Assembly (NCBI GenBank): GCA_035544395.1
Contig: DATKFM010000347.1
Coordinates: 1-29,281, forward strand
Direction: 5' to 3'
DNA: 29,281 nucleotides
Source: DATKFM01 sp035544395
GTDB lineage: Bacteria > Pseudomonadota > Alphaproteobacteria > Dongiales > Dongiaceae
The translations under genes and the position numbers were made by a program. How positions within the stretch are numbered: the first letter of the stretch is position 1; each line of letters begins with the position of its first letter. This document shows positions 10,497 through 17,817 of this stretch, in pieces. Below the pieces are notes generated by a model that worked only from the letters and a program-made list of their open reading frames with translations, had not been told where the DNA came from and ran no database searches.

Positions 10497-10793
10497 TTAG
10501 ATCTGCGGCTCGTCGGCGGCGACGTGTTCGACGTCGTGCCACTCTTCGCCGGCAGCGAGGAGGCAGCTCTTACCGTTGGGCATGCTCAGGATGATGGTCC
10601 AAGTGGACCCATCCGTGGAGGTCAGCACCTCGATCAGGCCGCCATTGTTGGCGACGCCGACGGCGGCTGGCGCTTCCTTGTACTTCGTGCCCAGCTGAGA
10701 CAGGACGTCATCCCGGTCGCTGCACGGCATTGAACCGGCAAAGGCCTGCGCGGGCAGAGCGACGAGGGTCACCGCAAAAAGGTACTTCCACAT
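10497..10793 (-). CDS. Small exported protein of unknown function
   Basis: This 98-residue protein is not recognised as a known family. The start MWKYLFAVTL is set by an AGGAGA site five to ten bases upstream; a longer frame adds 18 basic residues. Residues 1-20 are a signal peptide (KYLFAVTLVALPAQAFA, cleavage after AFA). The mature part has two cysteines (CSDRDDVL near the N-terminus and KSCLLAAGEEW near the C-terminus) that could form a disulfide. Its middle, with TSTDGSTWTIILSMPNGKSC, resembles small secreted alphaproteobacterial proteins of unknown role. Confidence 0.75.
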   Translation of the reverse strand: MWKYLFAVTLVALPAQAFAGSMPCSDRDDVLSQLGTKYKEAPAAVGVANNGGLIEVLTSTDGSTWTIILSMPNGKSCLLAAGEEWHDVEHVAADEPQI

Positions 10794-10942
10794 GACCGTT
10801 CTCCTGGGCCGGGTTCCGGAGTCCGATGTCCGGGTCTTACCGACCATGCCGAAAGTCTACGGCCCCAGCTGTAAATCGCGTCTTAACTATCTCTGAAACA
10901 AAGGTTAACGGCTGTGCCGGCAGTCACATTTGCCGCACATTC

Positions 10943-10961
10943 GCCGATCGCCAAGATCGGC
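10943..10961. terminator. Hairpin downstream of the O-methyltransferase gene
   Basis: This is a perfect 7-bp stem, GCCGATC and GATCGGC, with a GCCAA loop, lying 17 bases beyond the methyltransferase stop codon. There is no clear U-tract on either strand, so it is only a candidate terminator. Confidence 0.3.
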
Positions 10962-10977
10962 CGCTAAAAGACTGAAA

Positions 10978-11643
10978 TTATGGGCGTTTCCGCGCCAGGG
11001 TCAGGCCGTCGCCGATCGGCACCAAGCTGACATCCACGCGCTCGTCGGCATGCACTTTCTTATTAATGCGCCTTATGGCCTCGGTATCCTCATCTTTTTT
11101 CTTGGGATTGGCTACGTCGCCGCCCCAGAGGACGTTGTCAATTGCCAGGAGGCCGCCCGGCCGCAGCATCTGCAGCACCAGGTCGTAGTAGGTCTCGTAA
11201 TTCGTCTTGTCGGCGTCGATGAAGGCGAAATCCACCTTGCCCTTGGCGCCTTCTTTCAGCATCGCCTGCAGCGAGTCCGCGGCAGGCCCCAGCTTCAGCT
11301 CGATGCGGTCGGCAACGCCGGCCTTGGCCCAGTATTTGCGGGCGACCGCGGTGAATTCCTCACTGATGTCGCAGCAGGTGATGCGCGCGTCCTTGCCCAG
11401 CGCGAGCGCCATGGCGAGGGAGCTGTAGCCGGTGAAGGTGCCGACCTCGACGATGTTCTTGGCGCCGATCAGCCGCACCAGCAGGGCCATGAACTGCCCT
11501 TGTTCCGGGCCGATCTGCATCATCGCCATCGGCAGTTTCGAGGTCTCGGCGCGCAAATCCGCCAGGATCTTTGGCTCGCGCACCGAATTGGCGATCATGT
11601 AGTCGTAAAGCTGCTCGGTGATCTGGATGCTTCTGTTGGCCAT
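10978..11643 (-). CDS. SAM-dependent O-methyltransferase (caffeoyl-CoA/catechol OMT-like)
   Basis: This 221-residue class I methyltransferase belongs to the cation-dependent O-methyltransferase family (Methyltransf_3). The SAM-binding loop is IVEVGTFTGYSSLAMAL at 64-80. The metal site is predicted from D143 in FAFIDADKTNYETYYD and D169/N170 in GGLLAIDNVLWGGDV. The length fits the bacterial family, whose members methylate vicinal hydroxyls of small aromatics. The acceptor here is unknown. The ATG has GGAG seven bases upstream. The small gene at 11715-11933 lies 71 bases upstream in the same direction and may be co-transcribed. Confidence 0.92.
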   Translation of the reverse strand: MANRSIQITEQLYDYMIANSVREPKILADLRAETSKLPMAMMQIGPEQGQFMALLVRLIGAKNIVEVGTFTGYSSLAMALALGKDARITCCDISEEFTAVARKYWAKAGVADRIELKLGPAADSLQAMLKEGAKGKVDFAFIDADKTNYETYYDLVLQMLRPGGLLAIDNVLWGGDVANPKKKDEDTEAIRRINKKVHADERVDVSLVPIGDGLTLARKRP

Positions 11644-11714
11644 GACAATGCTCCGGCGGCGCGGCGCCGGAAGCCCCGCGGCTCGTCAAATGAGTTCGAA
11701 CGAATTATCTGCGA

Positions 11715-11933
11715 TCAGGCCGTTTCGGCAACGTATTGATTGCTCTGGCCCAGGGCTGCGGCTGCCAGCGTCTTGCGCAGGCTGCGATCGCCCACCCGCA
11801 CCAGCTCCACATAGGGCCGCCCGTCGGTGCCCTTGAATACATCCGCAACTTCCCAGATCACGATCTGGGTCGCATCAGTCTTGCGGAATCGCTGACCGAT
11901 GCCGACTTCGGCTTCCGTCCACCTACGCACCAT
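11715..11933 (-). CDS. Small conserved hypothetical protein
   Basis: This 72-residue protein is soluble, with no signal peptide or membrane segment. It begins MVRRWTEAEVGIGQRF, has a beta-rich middle (TQIVIWEVADVFKG, then PYVELVRVGDRSLRKTL) and ends with an Ala/Gln-rich tail. An AAAGGA site lies about nine bases upstream of the ATG. The alternating hydrophobic pattern suggests a small beta-barrel or SH3-like fold, but I do not recognise the family. Coding bias matches its neighbours, which supports a real gene. Confidence 0.65.
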   Translation of the reverse strand: MVRRWTEAEVGIGQRFRKTDATQIVIWEVADVFKGTDGRPYVELVRVGDRSLRKTLAAAALGQSNQYVAETA

Positions 11934-12172
11934 GGCGGGACATCCTTTCTATGGCCCCACTTACCGCCTGTCTGGCGGCGCAGGGCGCTGTGCATCCCGT
12001 TCTCAGTGATTGCAGGTTAGCAGATTCCCCGGGCCGTCAAAAGGTGCCCGGCAACGGATTCTGCGAGCCTGATGGCGCTCTCCGCCCCATGGCAGCTGCA
12101 TTGGTTAGGCGCTTGTAAAGATTGGCCGCCTTGCCCCCGGATGCGGAATAACATAGCTTGCTGCGCCAATGT

Positions 12173-12249
<77 letters not shown>

Positions 12250-12303
12250 TTTGATGCCAGACTTACTTACTGGCGGTGTGGGACAGCCAAGGGAACGGAC
12301 AGC

Positions 12304-12609
12304 ATGCGGGCACGGATCTATCAGCCGGCGAAGACGGCGATGCAGTCGGGGCGGGCGGGGACCCAGCAATGGGTGCTGGAGTTCGAGCCCGAGAGCCGCA
12401 GCGGGATGGACCCGCTGATGGGCTGGACCAGTTCGCCCGATACCCAGGCCCAGGTCCGCATGTCCTTCGAGACGCTGGAAGAGGCGGTGGCCTATGCCAA
12501 GCGCCAGGGCTATGCCTACAGTGTCGAACAGCCGAACCAGCGCAGCGTGCGGCCGAAGGCCTATGCCGACAATTTCAAATACGATCGCCTGGGCCGCTGG
12601 ACCCACTGA
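12304..12609 (+). CDS. NADH:ubiquinone oxidoreductase accessory subunit, NDUFS4 (18 kDa) type
   Basis: This 101-residue protein is the 'ETC complex I subunit conserved region' (NDUFS4/AQDQ) homologue found in alphaproteobacteria and mitochondria. Key stretches are MRARIYQPAKTAMQSG, WVLEFEP, the MGWTSSPDTQAQVRMSF core (about residues 39-55), EEAVAYAKRQGYAY and the C-terminal KAYADNFKYDRLGRW. It binds on the hydrophilic arm of complex I and stabilises the assembled enzyme. It stands alone between two tRNA genes, away from any nuo operon, as is usual for this accessory subunit. Confidence 0.93.
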   Translation: MRARIYQPAKTAMQSGRAGTQQWVLEFEPESRSGMDPLMGWTSSPDTQAQVRMSFETLEEAVAYAKRQGYAYSVEQPNQRSVRPKAYADNFKYDRLGRWTH

Positions 12610-12645
12610 TCGGCCGCCACATCGCGGCAATGCCCGCCTCTCAGG

Positions 12646-12721
12646 GCGCCCGTAGCTCAGCGGATAGAGCAGCCGCCTTCTAAGCGGCAGGTCGCAGGTT
12701 CAATTCCTGCCGGGCGCGCCA
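12646..12721 (+). tRNA. tRNA-Arg(UCU)
   Basis: This is a complete 76-base cloverleaf with encoded CCA. The acceptor pairs GCGCCCG with CGGGCGC and the discriminator is G. The anticodon loop CTTCTAA gives TCT, reading AGA/AGG. The T-arm has GGTTCAATTCC. The unknown-YcaO-TfuA cluster starts 92 bases downstream. Confidence 0.97.
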
Positions 12722-12812
12722 GATTTCCTGGATGCCTTAGCATCATCCGGTATTATCATGTCCCAACAGCAACTGCCGCTAGACGCAGTGCGGACGAGGG
12801 GAGTCAGCAAAC

Positions 12813-13028
12813 ATGGCATTGATCATCAGTGGAATCGAAGTTCATACCGGCGATTATGTGGTCTTTGTCGAAGGCAAGGGTTACCTGATTTGCGTTGCAT
12901 CGAGCCCGCCGACGGTCACGGAACTGGACGCCAAGCAAGCTGAGGATTTCCGTAAGCATCCGGACCTCATCGATTGCTATACGACGACCAAGGAGCGCCC
13001 ACTCGTTATCCGGGCCAAATGCGCGTAG
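12813..13028 (+). CDS. 71-residue protein of unknown family, upstream of YcaO
   Basis: This is a short acidic-to-neutral protein without signal peptide or membrane helix. It begins MALIISGIEVHTGDYVVFVE, a beta-rich N-terminal half. A charged helical stretch follows (TELDAKQAEDFRKHPDLIDC), then the tail ERPLVIRAKCA. There are three cysteines, at 27, 55 and 70, the last one residue from the C-terminus. A GGGGAG site lies about nine bases upstream. It precedes the YcaO gene by 13 bases or less. It could be the substrate (precursor) of the YcaO-TfuA pair, a partner protein or a peptide carrier. It does not look like nitrile-hydratase-type or Nif11-type leaders, and I assign no function. Confidence 0.7.
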   Translation: MALIISGIEVHTGDYVVFVEGKGYLICVASSPPTVTELDAKQAEDFRKHPDLIDCYTTTKERPLVIRAKCA

Positions 13029-13041
13029 CACTCTAGCCGCC

Positions 13042-14178
13042 TTGCCATCCAGCGCCGGAAGTCTTCAGGCTCTCGCGCCCTTGCTTCCCGGCTTCGGCGT
13101 CAGCCGCATAGCCGATGTGACCGGTCTCGACCGTGTCGGATGGCCGGTTGCCGCCGTGTATCGGCCGAATGCGCGATCCGCCGTGGTCAGTCACGGGGTC
13201 GGCGCCGATTTCGAGATCGCAAAGCTCGCAGGAGTCATGGAAGCGATCGAGCACTTTCATGCCGAGCATATTGAACTGCCGTCGAGGCTCGGCAGCATTC
13301 TCGATCTCTCCACCACGCATGTCTTAGCCAATGTCGACGGCGTCATCGTCGCCGAAAGAACCGCCCCGATTCAGTGGGTCGAGGGAATCGATCTCCTGAA
13401 CGAGACGACGGTCGGGCTGCCGCTGGATCTCGTTCATCTAGATCGAACCATTTCTTCTCCCGCCAGCAGCACGGGATTGGCCGCGGCATTCAGCGCCGCC
13501 GAGGCACAGCGCCACGCTCTATGCGAGATCATCGAAAGGGACGCAGCCGCGAGCTGGTTTGCCAGGCCGCCGAAAGCGCAGGCGGCAACACGCCTCGATC
13601 TGCGGACCGTCGGATCCGCGGATGCGCTTGCGCTTCTGGAGCGCATCGCAAAGGCCGGTCTGCATGTCGCGGTCTGGGATGCGACGTCGGACATCGGCGT
13701 TGCCGTACTGCTCTGCAATCTGGTCGAGGCGGGGACCGCCCCGCTGCCGCCGGCAGCGAGCGCCTGGGGCATGGCCGCCCACCTCGACCGCGATAGGGCC
13801 ATCGTCAAATGCCTGGAGGAAGCGCTGCTGGCGCGGCTGGCAACGATCGCCGCGGTATCAGACGATATCGGCTTCGCAGATCTCGTGCCCATCCTTGACG
13901 GCGCGGTCATGGAGCGGATCGATGTGGTGTGGCGGGGCATCGGCCAGCGGCGCTTCGCTTCGGTTCCGAGCCGCGCAGCCGATACCGCCGTCGGCGAAGT
14001 CGCCTGGCTGCTCGACCGCTTCAAAGCCGCCGGCTTCGGGTGCGTAATCGCGGTTGATCTGACGCGGCCGGAATTCGGCATCGCCGTGGTGCGCGTTGTC
14101 GTGCCCGGCATGGGCGATATCGCGGCACCCCGGGGCTCGCGCGTTCGCCTTCCCGGTCTGCCCGTGTTCGGCCCATGA
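13042..14178 (+). CDS. YcaO-domain protein (TfuA-associated type)
   Basis: YcaO enzymes use ATP to activate a peptide-backbone amide for azoline or thioamide formation. This protein has about 378 residues. The TfuA-type N-terminus ALAPLLPGFGVSRIADVTGLD leads into SHGVGADFEIAKLAGVMEAIEHFHAE. The second ATP-binding segment is SSTGLAAAFSAAEAQRHALC followed by EIIERDA, and the third is CLEEALLARLATIAAVSDD. In related proteins the third segment usually reads TEAxQSR; the Gln position is Leu here (13828-13830). The protein ends RLPGLPVFGP. The start is uncertain: the TTG at 13042 gives a usual length, while the frame stays open back to an ATG at 12895 inside the 71-residue gene. The stop overlaps the tfuA-like ATG (ATGA). 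Confidence 0.88.
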   Translation: MPSSAGSLQALAPLLPGFGVSRIADVTGLDRVGWPVAAVYRPNARSAVVSHGVGADFEIAKLAGVMEAIEHFHAEHIELPSRLGSILDLSTTHVLANVDGVIVAERTAPIQWVEGIDLLNETTVGLPLDLVHLDRTISSPASSTGLAAAFSAAEAQRHALCEIIERDAAASWFARPPKAQAATRLDLRTVGSADALALLERIAKAGLHVAVWDATSDIGVAVLLCNLVEAGTAPLPPAASAWGMAAHLDRDRAIVKCLEEALLARLATIAAVSDDIGFADLVPILDGAVMERIDVVWRGIGQRRFASVPSRAADTAVGEVAWLLDRFKAAGFGCVIAVDLTRPEFGIAVVRVVVPGMGDIAAPRGSRVRLPGLPVFGP

Positions 14179-14966
14179 CCGGGACGGTTATTGTTTTTGC
14201 GCTGCCGGGGTTGGCGCCGCCCGCGACTGCCGCCGATATGAAATTCGACTTCAGACCGCCGGCCGTCATGGGGGATCTGTATCGGGCCGCCAGCGAAAAA
14301 CCTGCCGCCATCCTCCTGCTGAACGGGGTGTTCGAGAACGCGCCCGCCGTTCGCCACAAGGAAATCCTCTGGGCGCTGTCCCAGGGCGTCCCCGTGTTCG
14401 GCGCGGCGGGCATCGGCGCGTTGCGGGCAGTGGAGCTGGCTGCGCATGGCATGATCGGCCTCGGCCGTATCTACGACTCCTATTCGGCCGGACTTGTCGT
14501 GCGTGACGATGCGGTCGCCGCGCTTTATCGCCTGTCCGGCGCCGCGCCAGTTCGCGCCTCGGAACCGCTGGTCAATATACAGGCCACGATCGCCAAGGCG
14601 GCGTCCGCCGGCATCATCGCTGCAGCGACTTGCCGGCAGCTCGAGGCCATCGCCGCTGCCCTGTTCTTCAAGCACCGCACCTACGATCGACTTCTCGCGG
14701 AAGCAGAGGCCGCCGGTCTTGATCGGCGCGAGATCGACGGGCTGCGCGCCTGGATTCCTTGCGAGGCCACCGATCTTCAACGGCAAGACAGCGAACTTGC
14801 GCTCGCGGCTATCAGTGATCGTGGGGCGAAATCGTCAGGTGCGCCGGCAATCGGCTTTTCGCTCGAACGCACCGCGAGCTGGAAGAAGCTGTGCGCCGAG
14901 GCCGAGGCGGGCGCCGCGCTGTCATTCTGGCACAGCGCCAGCGATGGGATGGTGACGATTGCCTGA
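14175..14966 (+). CDS. TfuA-like protein
   Basis: This 263-residue protein is of the TfuA-like core family, named after the trifolitoxin gene and a partner of YcaO in backbone thioamidation. Family stretches are AILLLNGVFENAPAVRHKEI, LWALSQGVPVFGAAGIGALR, AVELAAHGMIGLGRIYDSYS and the VVRDDAVAALY segment. The usual SMGALRAAEL is AGIGALRAVEL here. In characterised archaeal cases TfuA works with YcaO to thioamidate a glycine, probably helping sulfur delivery or YcaO recruitment. The ATG overlaps the YcaO stop by four bases, so the two are co-translated. The C-terminal half is helical and less conserved. It converges on the cyclase gene with six bases between. Confidence 0.9.
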   Translation: MTGTVIVFALPGLAPPATAADMKFDFRPPAVMGDLYRAASEKPAAILLLNGVFENAPAVRHKEILWALSQGVPVFGAAGIGALRAVELAAHGMIGLGRIYDSYSAGLVVRDDAVAALYRLSGAAPVRASEPLVNIQATIAKAASAGIIAAATCRQLEAIAAALFFKHRTYDRLLAEAEAAGLDRREIDGLRAWIPCEATDLQRQDSELALAAISDRGAKSSGAPAIGFSLERTASWKKLCAEAEAGAALSFWHSASDGMVTIA

Positions 14967-14972
14967 GCCGGC

Positions 14973-16778
14973 CTAGAACTTGACGCCGGCCAGCCGCAGG
15001 CCTTCGGTCAGCAAGGCGATGTCCACCTCCCGGGCCAGCGGCGTAATGCGGAAGAACCAGTTCAGATATTCCCGGGGGCCAGCGGCGGGATCTCCCGACC
15101 AGCGCTGCTTGATGGTGGCCAGGAACAGCTCGGCGGCATTGCGCGCTTCGTTCGGCCGTCCCAGATGCGCCAGGATCGCCGCCAGCCAGGCGTTCTTGCC
15201 GGGCAGTGTGACCTGCGCCAGATCGAGCGAATTCAATGCCTCCTCGAACTGGCGGCCGAGACATTGGATGGTGGCGAGGTAGTACCGGTAATAGCCGGGG
15301 TGATGCGGATTGATCTTGATCGCCGCCTTGGCGAGCGGCAGCCCCGCGAGCGCCGTGCCGAGGAACGCCGCGGCCTGTCCGCGGGCAATCATAACATCGG
15401 CTTCGTTCGGATTGAGCACGCCTGCGAGATCGAACTGTTGGACAGCCAGCGAGAACTCCCGGCGCAGCATGTAGTTCCAGCCGAGATCGACATGGGGCCG
15501 GGCGTCGGCCGGATCCAACTCAACGGCGCGTATTGCACAGTCACGCGCCCGGTCCAGGTTCTCCACCACGTTCTGGCTGCCGGGGTTCAACACGGAGATG
15601 GAATTGTAGATCGAGGCCAGGCTTGCATGGGCGCGCGCAAAGGTCGGGTCGAGCTCGATGGCCTTCTCGAAGCAGGGCAGCGCTTCGAGCTGCGCCTCCG
15701 CCGAATAGCGGCTGAAGATGAACCGGCCGCGCAGCCAATGCTCATAGGCCTGCAGCGAGTGGCCCGTCAGGCGCTTCGAGCGGTCGAGCTGCGCCATGAC
15801 CAGTCGTTGTTCCAGCGCGGCGACGACCTGGCGCACCACCTCGTCCTGCACCGCCACGACATCCTCGACCGGCACGTCATAGCGTTCGGCCCAGACATGA
15901 GCATCGGTTTCGCTGTCGACGAGCTGCGCCGTGATCCGCAGCCTGTCCTTCTGCCTCCGGACGCTGCCCTCCACGACATATTGCGCGCTCAGATCCTTGC
16001 CGATATCCGGTATCGGGATGTCCTTGTCGCGGTAAACGAATGACGAGGTGCGCGCGATGACGATGATGGTGCGGAAGCGCGACAGTTCGGTGATGACATC
16101 CTCGGCGAAGCCATCGCTGAAATAGCTCTGTTCGGCATCGCCGCCGAAATTCCGGAACGGTAAGACAGCGACGGTCGGCTTCTGGATATAGGTGGGATCC
16201 ACGGCGATCTCGGGCTCCGGTTCGGCCGCGCCGGGCTGGCCGCCGGTCACCAGGTAGCAATGCACCTGCTCGGAAATGTTCTTGAGGGATTGCTTGCCGA
16301 TGTCGCGGTACTTCAAGCGCAGGCGGTGCTTGAGCTGATCATGCACGGCGCTGGCGATGCAGATCGTTCCCGGCTCCGCCAGGCCTTGCAGCCGCACGGC
16401 CACGTTGACGCTGTCGCCCCGCAGATTTTTCTCATCTTCCACGATATCGCCTAGGTTCAGCCCGATGCGCAGGCGGATGCGGGCTGCCTCCGGCAGATTC
16501 TGATCCAGGGGCTCATTCTGGGCCTGGATATCGATGGCGCATTGGGCGGCCTCGATCACGCTGCGGAACTCGGCCAATATGCCGTCACCGGTGTCGCTGA
16601 AGGCGCGCCCGCCATGATAGGCCACCGACCGTTCCATCAGCGCCAGCCGGTCACGGATGCGATGCAAGGCGGCATCCTCGTCTTCGCGGATCAGGCGCGT
16701 TGAATCGACCACGTCGGCGCTGAGAATGGTGCTCAGCCGGCGGCTGATCTTGCTGGCGTTGTCGGGATCGATTGGCAC
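14973..16778 (-). CDS. Class III adenylate/guanylate cyclase-like protein with TolB-like and TPR domains
   Basis: This 601-residue protein has three parts. Residues about 14-180 are a class III cyclase homology domain. It has metal aspartates D22 (SADVVDST) and D65 (DTGDGILAEF) and transition-state N125 and R129 (GDSVNVAVRL). Residues about 200-300 are the TolB/FlgO-like module common in these proteins (TVAVLPFRNFGG, YFSDGFAEDVITELSR, YVVEGSVRR, DAHVWAERYD). The rest is TPR-like helices (ALPCFEKAIELDPTFARAHA). No membrane segment is seen. The lysine that usually contacts the base, four residues before D65, is Ser61, so activity and substrate are unproven. It is probably a cytosolic cyclic-nucleotide sensor or synthase. 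Confidence 0.9.
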   Translation of the reverse strand: MPIDPDNASKISRRLSTILSADVVDSTRLIREDEDAALHRIRDRLALMERSVAYHGGRAFSDTGDGILAEFRSVIEAAQCAIDIQAQNEPLDQNLPEAARIRLRIGLNLGDIVEDEKNLRGDSVNVAVRLQGLAEPGTICIASAVHDQLKHRLRLKYRDIGKQSLKNISEQVHCYLVTGGQPGAAEPEPEIAVDPTYIQKPTVAVLPFRNFGGDAEQSYFSDGFAEDVITELSRFRTIIVIARTSSFVYRDKDIPIPDIGKDLSAQYVVEGSVRRQKDRLRITAQLVDSETDAHVWAERYDVPVEDVVAVQDEVVRQVVAALEQRLVMAQLDRSKRLTGHSLQAYEHWLRGRFIFSRYSAEAQLEALPCFEKAIELDPTFARAHASLASIYNSISVLNPGSQNVVENLDRARDCAIRAVELDPADARPHVDLGWNYMLRREFSLAVQQFDLAGVLNPNEADVMIARGQAAAFLGTALAGLPLAKAAIKINPHHPGYYRYYLATIQCLGRQFEEALNSLDLAQVTLPGKNAWLAAILAHLGRPNEARNAAELFLATIKQRWSGDPAAGPREYLNWFFRITPLAREVDIALLTEGLRLAGVKF

Positions 16779-16861
16779 GAGCCATCCTGTCGTTGCACGG
16801 CCGACGCGCCGGGCTTCGAACCAACGCTGGCGGCATATTAGCCTATCTCAGGCTCGTCCGC

Positions 16862-16890
16862 TATCTATTGGTTATAGCTAGGAAAATCAA
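16862..16890 (-). promoter_or_regulatory. Possible sigma70-like promoter for the cyclase gene
   Basis: On the minus strand, TTGATT and TAGATA are separated by 17 bases in a locally AT-rich patch about 80 bases upstream of the cyclase start. The -10 match is weak. Confidence 0.3.
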
Positions 16891-16921
16891 GTGCGGGCCT
16901 GCTGGATGGCAAGGGTCCGTC

Positions 16922-17062
16922 TTAGAAGTAGACCGAACAAGCTCGGACCATGCATTTGTCTTCGGGCGTTCGCTGAATCGGCTCACCCTTTGCCGCGCAG
17001 CCTGCTGCTGCGAGGCCAATGATAATCAGCAGGACAACAAGAAATCCTTGAGACGTCTGCAT
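16922..17062 (-). CDS. Very small predicted lipoprotein
   Basis: This 46-residue protein lies in the otherwise empty 411-base stretch between the cyclase and DUF1272 genes. It reads MQTSQGFLVVLLIIIGLAAA followed by GC, a typical lipoprotein signal with the lipid-accepting cysteine at residue 22. The mature peptide has only 25 residues (CAAKGEPIQRTPEDKCMVRA, then CSVYF) with two more cysteines seven... residues apart in the form CMVRAC. The ribosome site is weak (GGAAAAACTTG before ATG). The signal-peptide-like pattern and neat stop support it. It resembles small entericidin-like or other short alphaproteobacterial lipoproteins in layout only; no family is assigned. Confidence 0.6.
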   Translation of the reverse strand: MQTSQGFLVVLLIIIGLAAAGCAAKGEPIQRTPEDKCMVRACSVYF

Positions 17063-17189
17063 CAAGTTTTTCCAATTCTGGGCGCCAGGGGCCGAGGACC
17101 AGCAGACCTGCCGATTGCTCGTCCCGCATCGACGAGGAAGCTTACTGACGTTAACAATGTTCCATCAATGTCTTTGCAGGGATTATCTG

Positions 17190-17501
17190 ATGGCCCTCGA
17201 GCTTCGACCGAATTGCGAATACTGCGACAAGGACCTACCGCCTGATTCGACCAGGGCGCGGATCTGCACCTATGAGTGCACGTTCTGCGCCGACTGCGTC
17301 GAAACCAAGCTCCGCAATGTCTGCCCGAACTGCGGCGGCGGCTTCGAACGGCGACCGGTTCGTCCGGCAACTGAATGGCGCCCGGGGCTGTCGGTCGCAA
17401 AGCGGCCGCCCTCAAGCAAGCGCGTGCGCCTTTCCTACAGCCTTGAGGACATCGCGGCCCACGTCACGCGGATCGAAAGGATTCCGCCGGACAAGCGGTA
17501 A
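17190..17501 (+). CDS. DUF1272 domain protein
   Basis: This 103-residue cysteine-rich protein matches DUF1272. It begins MALELRPNCEYCDKDLPPDS and continues through ARICTYECTFCADCVETK to VCPNCGGGFERRPVRP. The eight or so cysteines in CxxC pairs (about residues 9-51) should bind zinc in a RING/treble-clef-like arrangement. After the usual RRPVRP and SSKRV stretches the protein has a further ~25 residues (RLSYSLEDIAAHVTRIERIP). The start is placed where family similarity begins, with AGGGA upstream; the longer frame adds 25 unrelated residues. The molecular role of the family is unknown. Confidence 0.9.
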   Translation: MALELRPNCEYCDKDLPPDSTRARICTYECTFCADCVETKLRNVCPNCGGGFERRPVRPATEWRPGLSVAKRPPSSKRVRLSYSLEDIAAHVTRIERIPPDKR

Positions 17502-17534
17502 GGCTGGCAGTAGCCGGCAGCTCCAATCGGTTGA

Positions 17535-17720
17535 TCATTCGGCCGCTGTTGTAGCCCGAGCACTACTTTGCCCTGCGGCATTCTGGTCGTGACCCGGCGG
17601 CTTAGTCTCTTCAAACGGGACAGGGCTCTGGCACCTGTTGCAGACGGCTTTCGTTCGCCCGTCAGAGCCTGTCGTCAGAAGAAATGAATTTCCGTGACAA
17701 TTCGGACATACGGGATCCAT
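17535..17720 (-). CDS. Small zinc-ribbon protein
   Basis: This is a 61-residue protein starting MDPVCPNCHGNSFLLTTGSD. Two knuckles, CPNC near residue 5 and CNRC near residue 28, form a classic four-cysteine zinc ribbon over about 25 residues. The rest is a polar, disordered tail rich in Gln, Ala and Thr. A GGGG site lies eight bases before the chosen ATG; an ATG five codons earlier is possible. It converges on the DUF1272 gene and follows the ribbon-helix-helix gene in the same direction. No partner is evident. Confidence 0.7.
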   Translation of the reverse strand: MDPVCPNCHGNSFLLTTGSDGRTKAVCNRCQSPVPFEETKPPGHDQNAAGQSSARATTAAE

Positions 17721-17817
17721 TGCGCTTACCCCCATGCATCTGTTGGACGGTGCACTTGATTGGCACTTTCATCGCCTAACGAGCAGAACTGTTCTTCTGA
17801 TTGGCCCGGCTCGGCGC

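Noticed and set aside
12758..12943. 61-codon plus-strand frame overlapping the 71-residue gene, considered as a RiPP precursor
   Set aside because: It has no ribosome site, and its overlapping part is an out-of-frame reading of the better-supported 71-residue gene.
13434..14786. 450-codon minus-strand frame
   Set aside because: It is antisense to the YcaO and TfuA genes and has low-complexity Ser/Arg composition with no motif.
12646..14966. Genomic island inserted at tRNA-Arg
   Set aside because: A tRNA lies just upstream of the YcaO cluster, but there is no integrase and I could not see a repeat of the tRNA 3' end downstream.
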